This document shows positions 4,637-5,523 of a stretch of DNA of 5,523 nucleotides, in pieces. Each line of letters starts with the position of its first letter. The stretch's first letter is position 1. The stretch covers positions 1 through 5,523 of the forward strand of contig DATIXD010000025.1 of NCBI GenBank assembly GCA_035518875.1, written 5' to 3'. The notes below the pieces were generated by a model, which saw only the letters and a list, made by a program, of their open reading frames with translations, had not been told where the DNA came from and ran no database searches. Both the position numbers and the translations under genes were made by a program. Source of the stretch: DATIXD01 sp035518875. Lineage in GTDB: Bacteria > Pseudomonadota > Gammaproteobacteria > Methylococcales > Methylococcaceae.

Positions 4637-5523
4637 ATGAAACATCGTCATCATACTGTCAGGCATGCCGGGTTCGCCGCTGCGCTGCTGTTTGTGTGTC
4701 AAGCCGCAGTCGCGGATCGACCCGTCGGCCATGTCCACACCGAGGCGGGACATTTCCCGAAGGAGGCAACCGTCTCCACGTCCGCCTATGTGGACAGCGA
4801 GCCGCCGTTGTGGAACAACCTTGGCACCTTAAGCTATCGGATATCGACGGCCAACCCGCGCGCCCAGAGCTATTTCGATCAGGGCTTGCGGCTTGCCTAT
4901 GCCTTCAACCACCTGGAGGCTCAACGCGCCTTTCGCATGGCGCAGAAGCTCGACCCGAAGTGCGCGATGTGCTTCTGGGGCGAGGCGCTGGTGCTCGGGC
5001 CGAACATCAATGCGCCGATGGGTTCCTCGGCGGTTAAACCCGCCTGGACCGCCATCACCCGGGCGAAAACCCTCGCCAAGCACGCGAGCACCAAAGAGAG
5101 GGCATTGATCGAGGCGCTTGCAAAGCGCTATGCCGAGAACCCCAAAGCCGACCGGAAGCACCTGGACAGCGCTTATGCCCAGGCAATGGGCAAGCTGGCC
5201 GCGCGTTTTTCCGAAGACGACGAAATCGCGGTGCTGTATGCGGAAAGTTTGATGGATCTCTCGCCTTGGGATTATTGGGAAGCGGGAGGACGCAAACCCA
5301 AGGGACGCACGGCGGAAATCCTGAAGGCGTTGGAAAGGGTGCTGGCGAGAAACCCCGACCATCCCGGGGCCATCCATTACTACATTCACATGGTCGAGGC
5401 ATCGGACCGGCCCGAACGCGCCGAGCCGTTTGCCCGGCGCCTGGCGAGTCTGATGCCCGGCGCCGGCCATCTGGTGCACATGCCGGGGCACCTTTATTAC
5501 CGCCTCGGCCGCTACCTCGATGC
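4637..5523 (+). CDS. Secreted TPR-repeat protein, N-terminal part (3' end outside window)
   Basis: The frame is open from ATG 4637 to the window end, 295 complete codons with no stop. Residues 1-26 form a Sec signal peptide: basic MKHRHHTVRH, hydrophobic FAAALLFVC, cleavage likely after AVA26. C21 does not fit a lipobox because V20 precedes it. The mature part carries TPR-like helix pairs, with FNHLEAQRAFRMAQKLDP (90-107), then C109-A-M-C112-FWGEALVLGPNIN, LMDLSPWDYW (205-214), HPGAIHYYIHMVEAS (242-256) and GAGHLVHMPGHLYYRLGRY (275-293). These are hallmarks of a conserved family of periplasmic TPR proteins, usually well over 500 residues, so about half is missing. Its function is not established. 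The CxxC is not followed by histidine, so it is not a c-type haem site, but it could form a disulfide or bind metal together with the many histidines. Confidence 0.85.
   Translation, partial: MKHRHHTVRHAGFAAALLFVCQAAVADRPVGHVHTEAGHFPKEATVSTSAYVDSEPPLWNNLGTLSYRISTANPRAQSYFDQGLRLAYAFNHLEAQRAFRMAQKLDPKCAMCFWGEALVLGPNINAPMGSSAVKPAWTAITRAKTLAKHASTKERALIEALAKRYAENPKADRKHLDSAYAQAMGKLAARFSEDDEIAVLYAESLMDLSPWDYWEAGGRKPKGRTAEILKALERVLARNPDHPGAIHYYIHMVEASDRPERAEPFARRLASLMPGAGHLVHMPGHLYYRLGRYLD

Noticed and set aside
4691..4699. Lipoprotein signal at C21 of the TPR protein
   Set aside because: Valine precedes the cysteine instead of G, A or S; an AVA signal peptidase I site follows.
4829..5491. Open frame of 220 codons on the minus strand
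   Set aside because: It mirrors the TPR gene, whose protein has clear family motifs and a signal peptide.

Overview
The window is about 60% GC over most of its length, with Shine-Dalgarno-led genes all on the + strand. The gene families and layout suggest a proteobacterium, more likely gammaproteobacterial, but nothing here fixes the genus. It reads as the edge of an integron-type gene-cassette region joined to more ordinary chromosomal sequence.

Left part (1-1133): the 3' part of an NAD(P)-binding SDR/NmrA-type oxidoreductase gene ends inside a first attC-like recombination site (446-542). A compact, AT-richer cassette (537-1127) follows. It carries two small genes that overlap by ATGA, a DUF4160 protein and a DUF2442 protein, and closes in a second attC-like site (1073-1133). 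Both sites have the canonical spacing of 7-nt R box, 5-nt spacer and 8-nt L box, mirrored on the other arm, and both have an unpaired base at position 4 of the left L box. The right core of the second site is degenerate (GTCCGGC instead of GTTRRRY). No integrase gene lies in the window, so this could be the tail of a chromosomal integron or a cluster of attC sites lacking an integrase. The DUF4160/DUF2442 pair has the layout of a toxin-antitoxin-like module, but its function is not established.

Middle part (1134-3060): a 576-residue protein with two HKD motifs of the phospholipase D superfamily behind a probably beta-rich N-terminal region. Its real start is set by a good ribosome binding site. 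I see no attC after it, so whether it is a last cassette or flanking chromosome is open. The spacer behind it holds a 12-bp inverted repeat that can refold into a shorter hairpin.

Right part (3061-5523): an integral membrane protein of the DUF1624 / heparan-alpha-glucosaminide N-acetyltransferase-like family, an intergenic region with possible terminator structures, and the 5' part of a secreted TPR-repeat protein that runs off the end. These two genes look like ordinary chromosomal genes with no obvious functional tie to the cassette genes.
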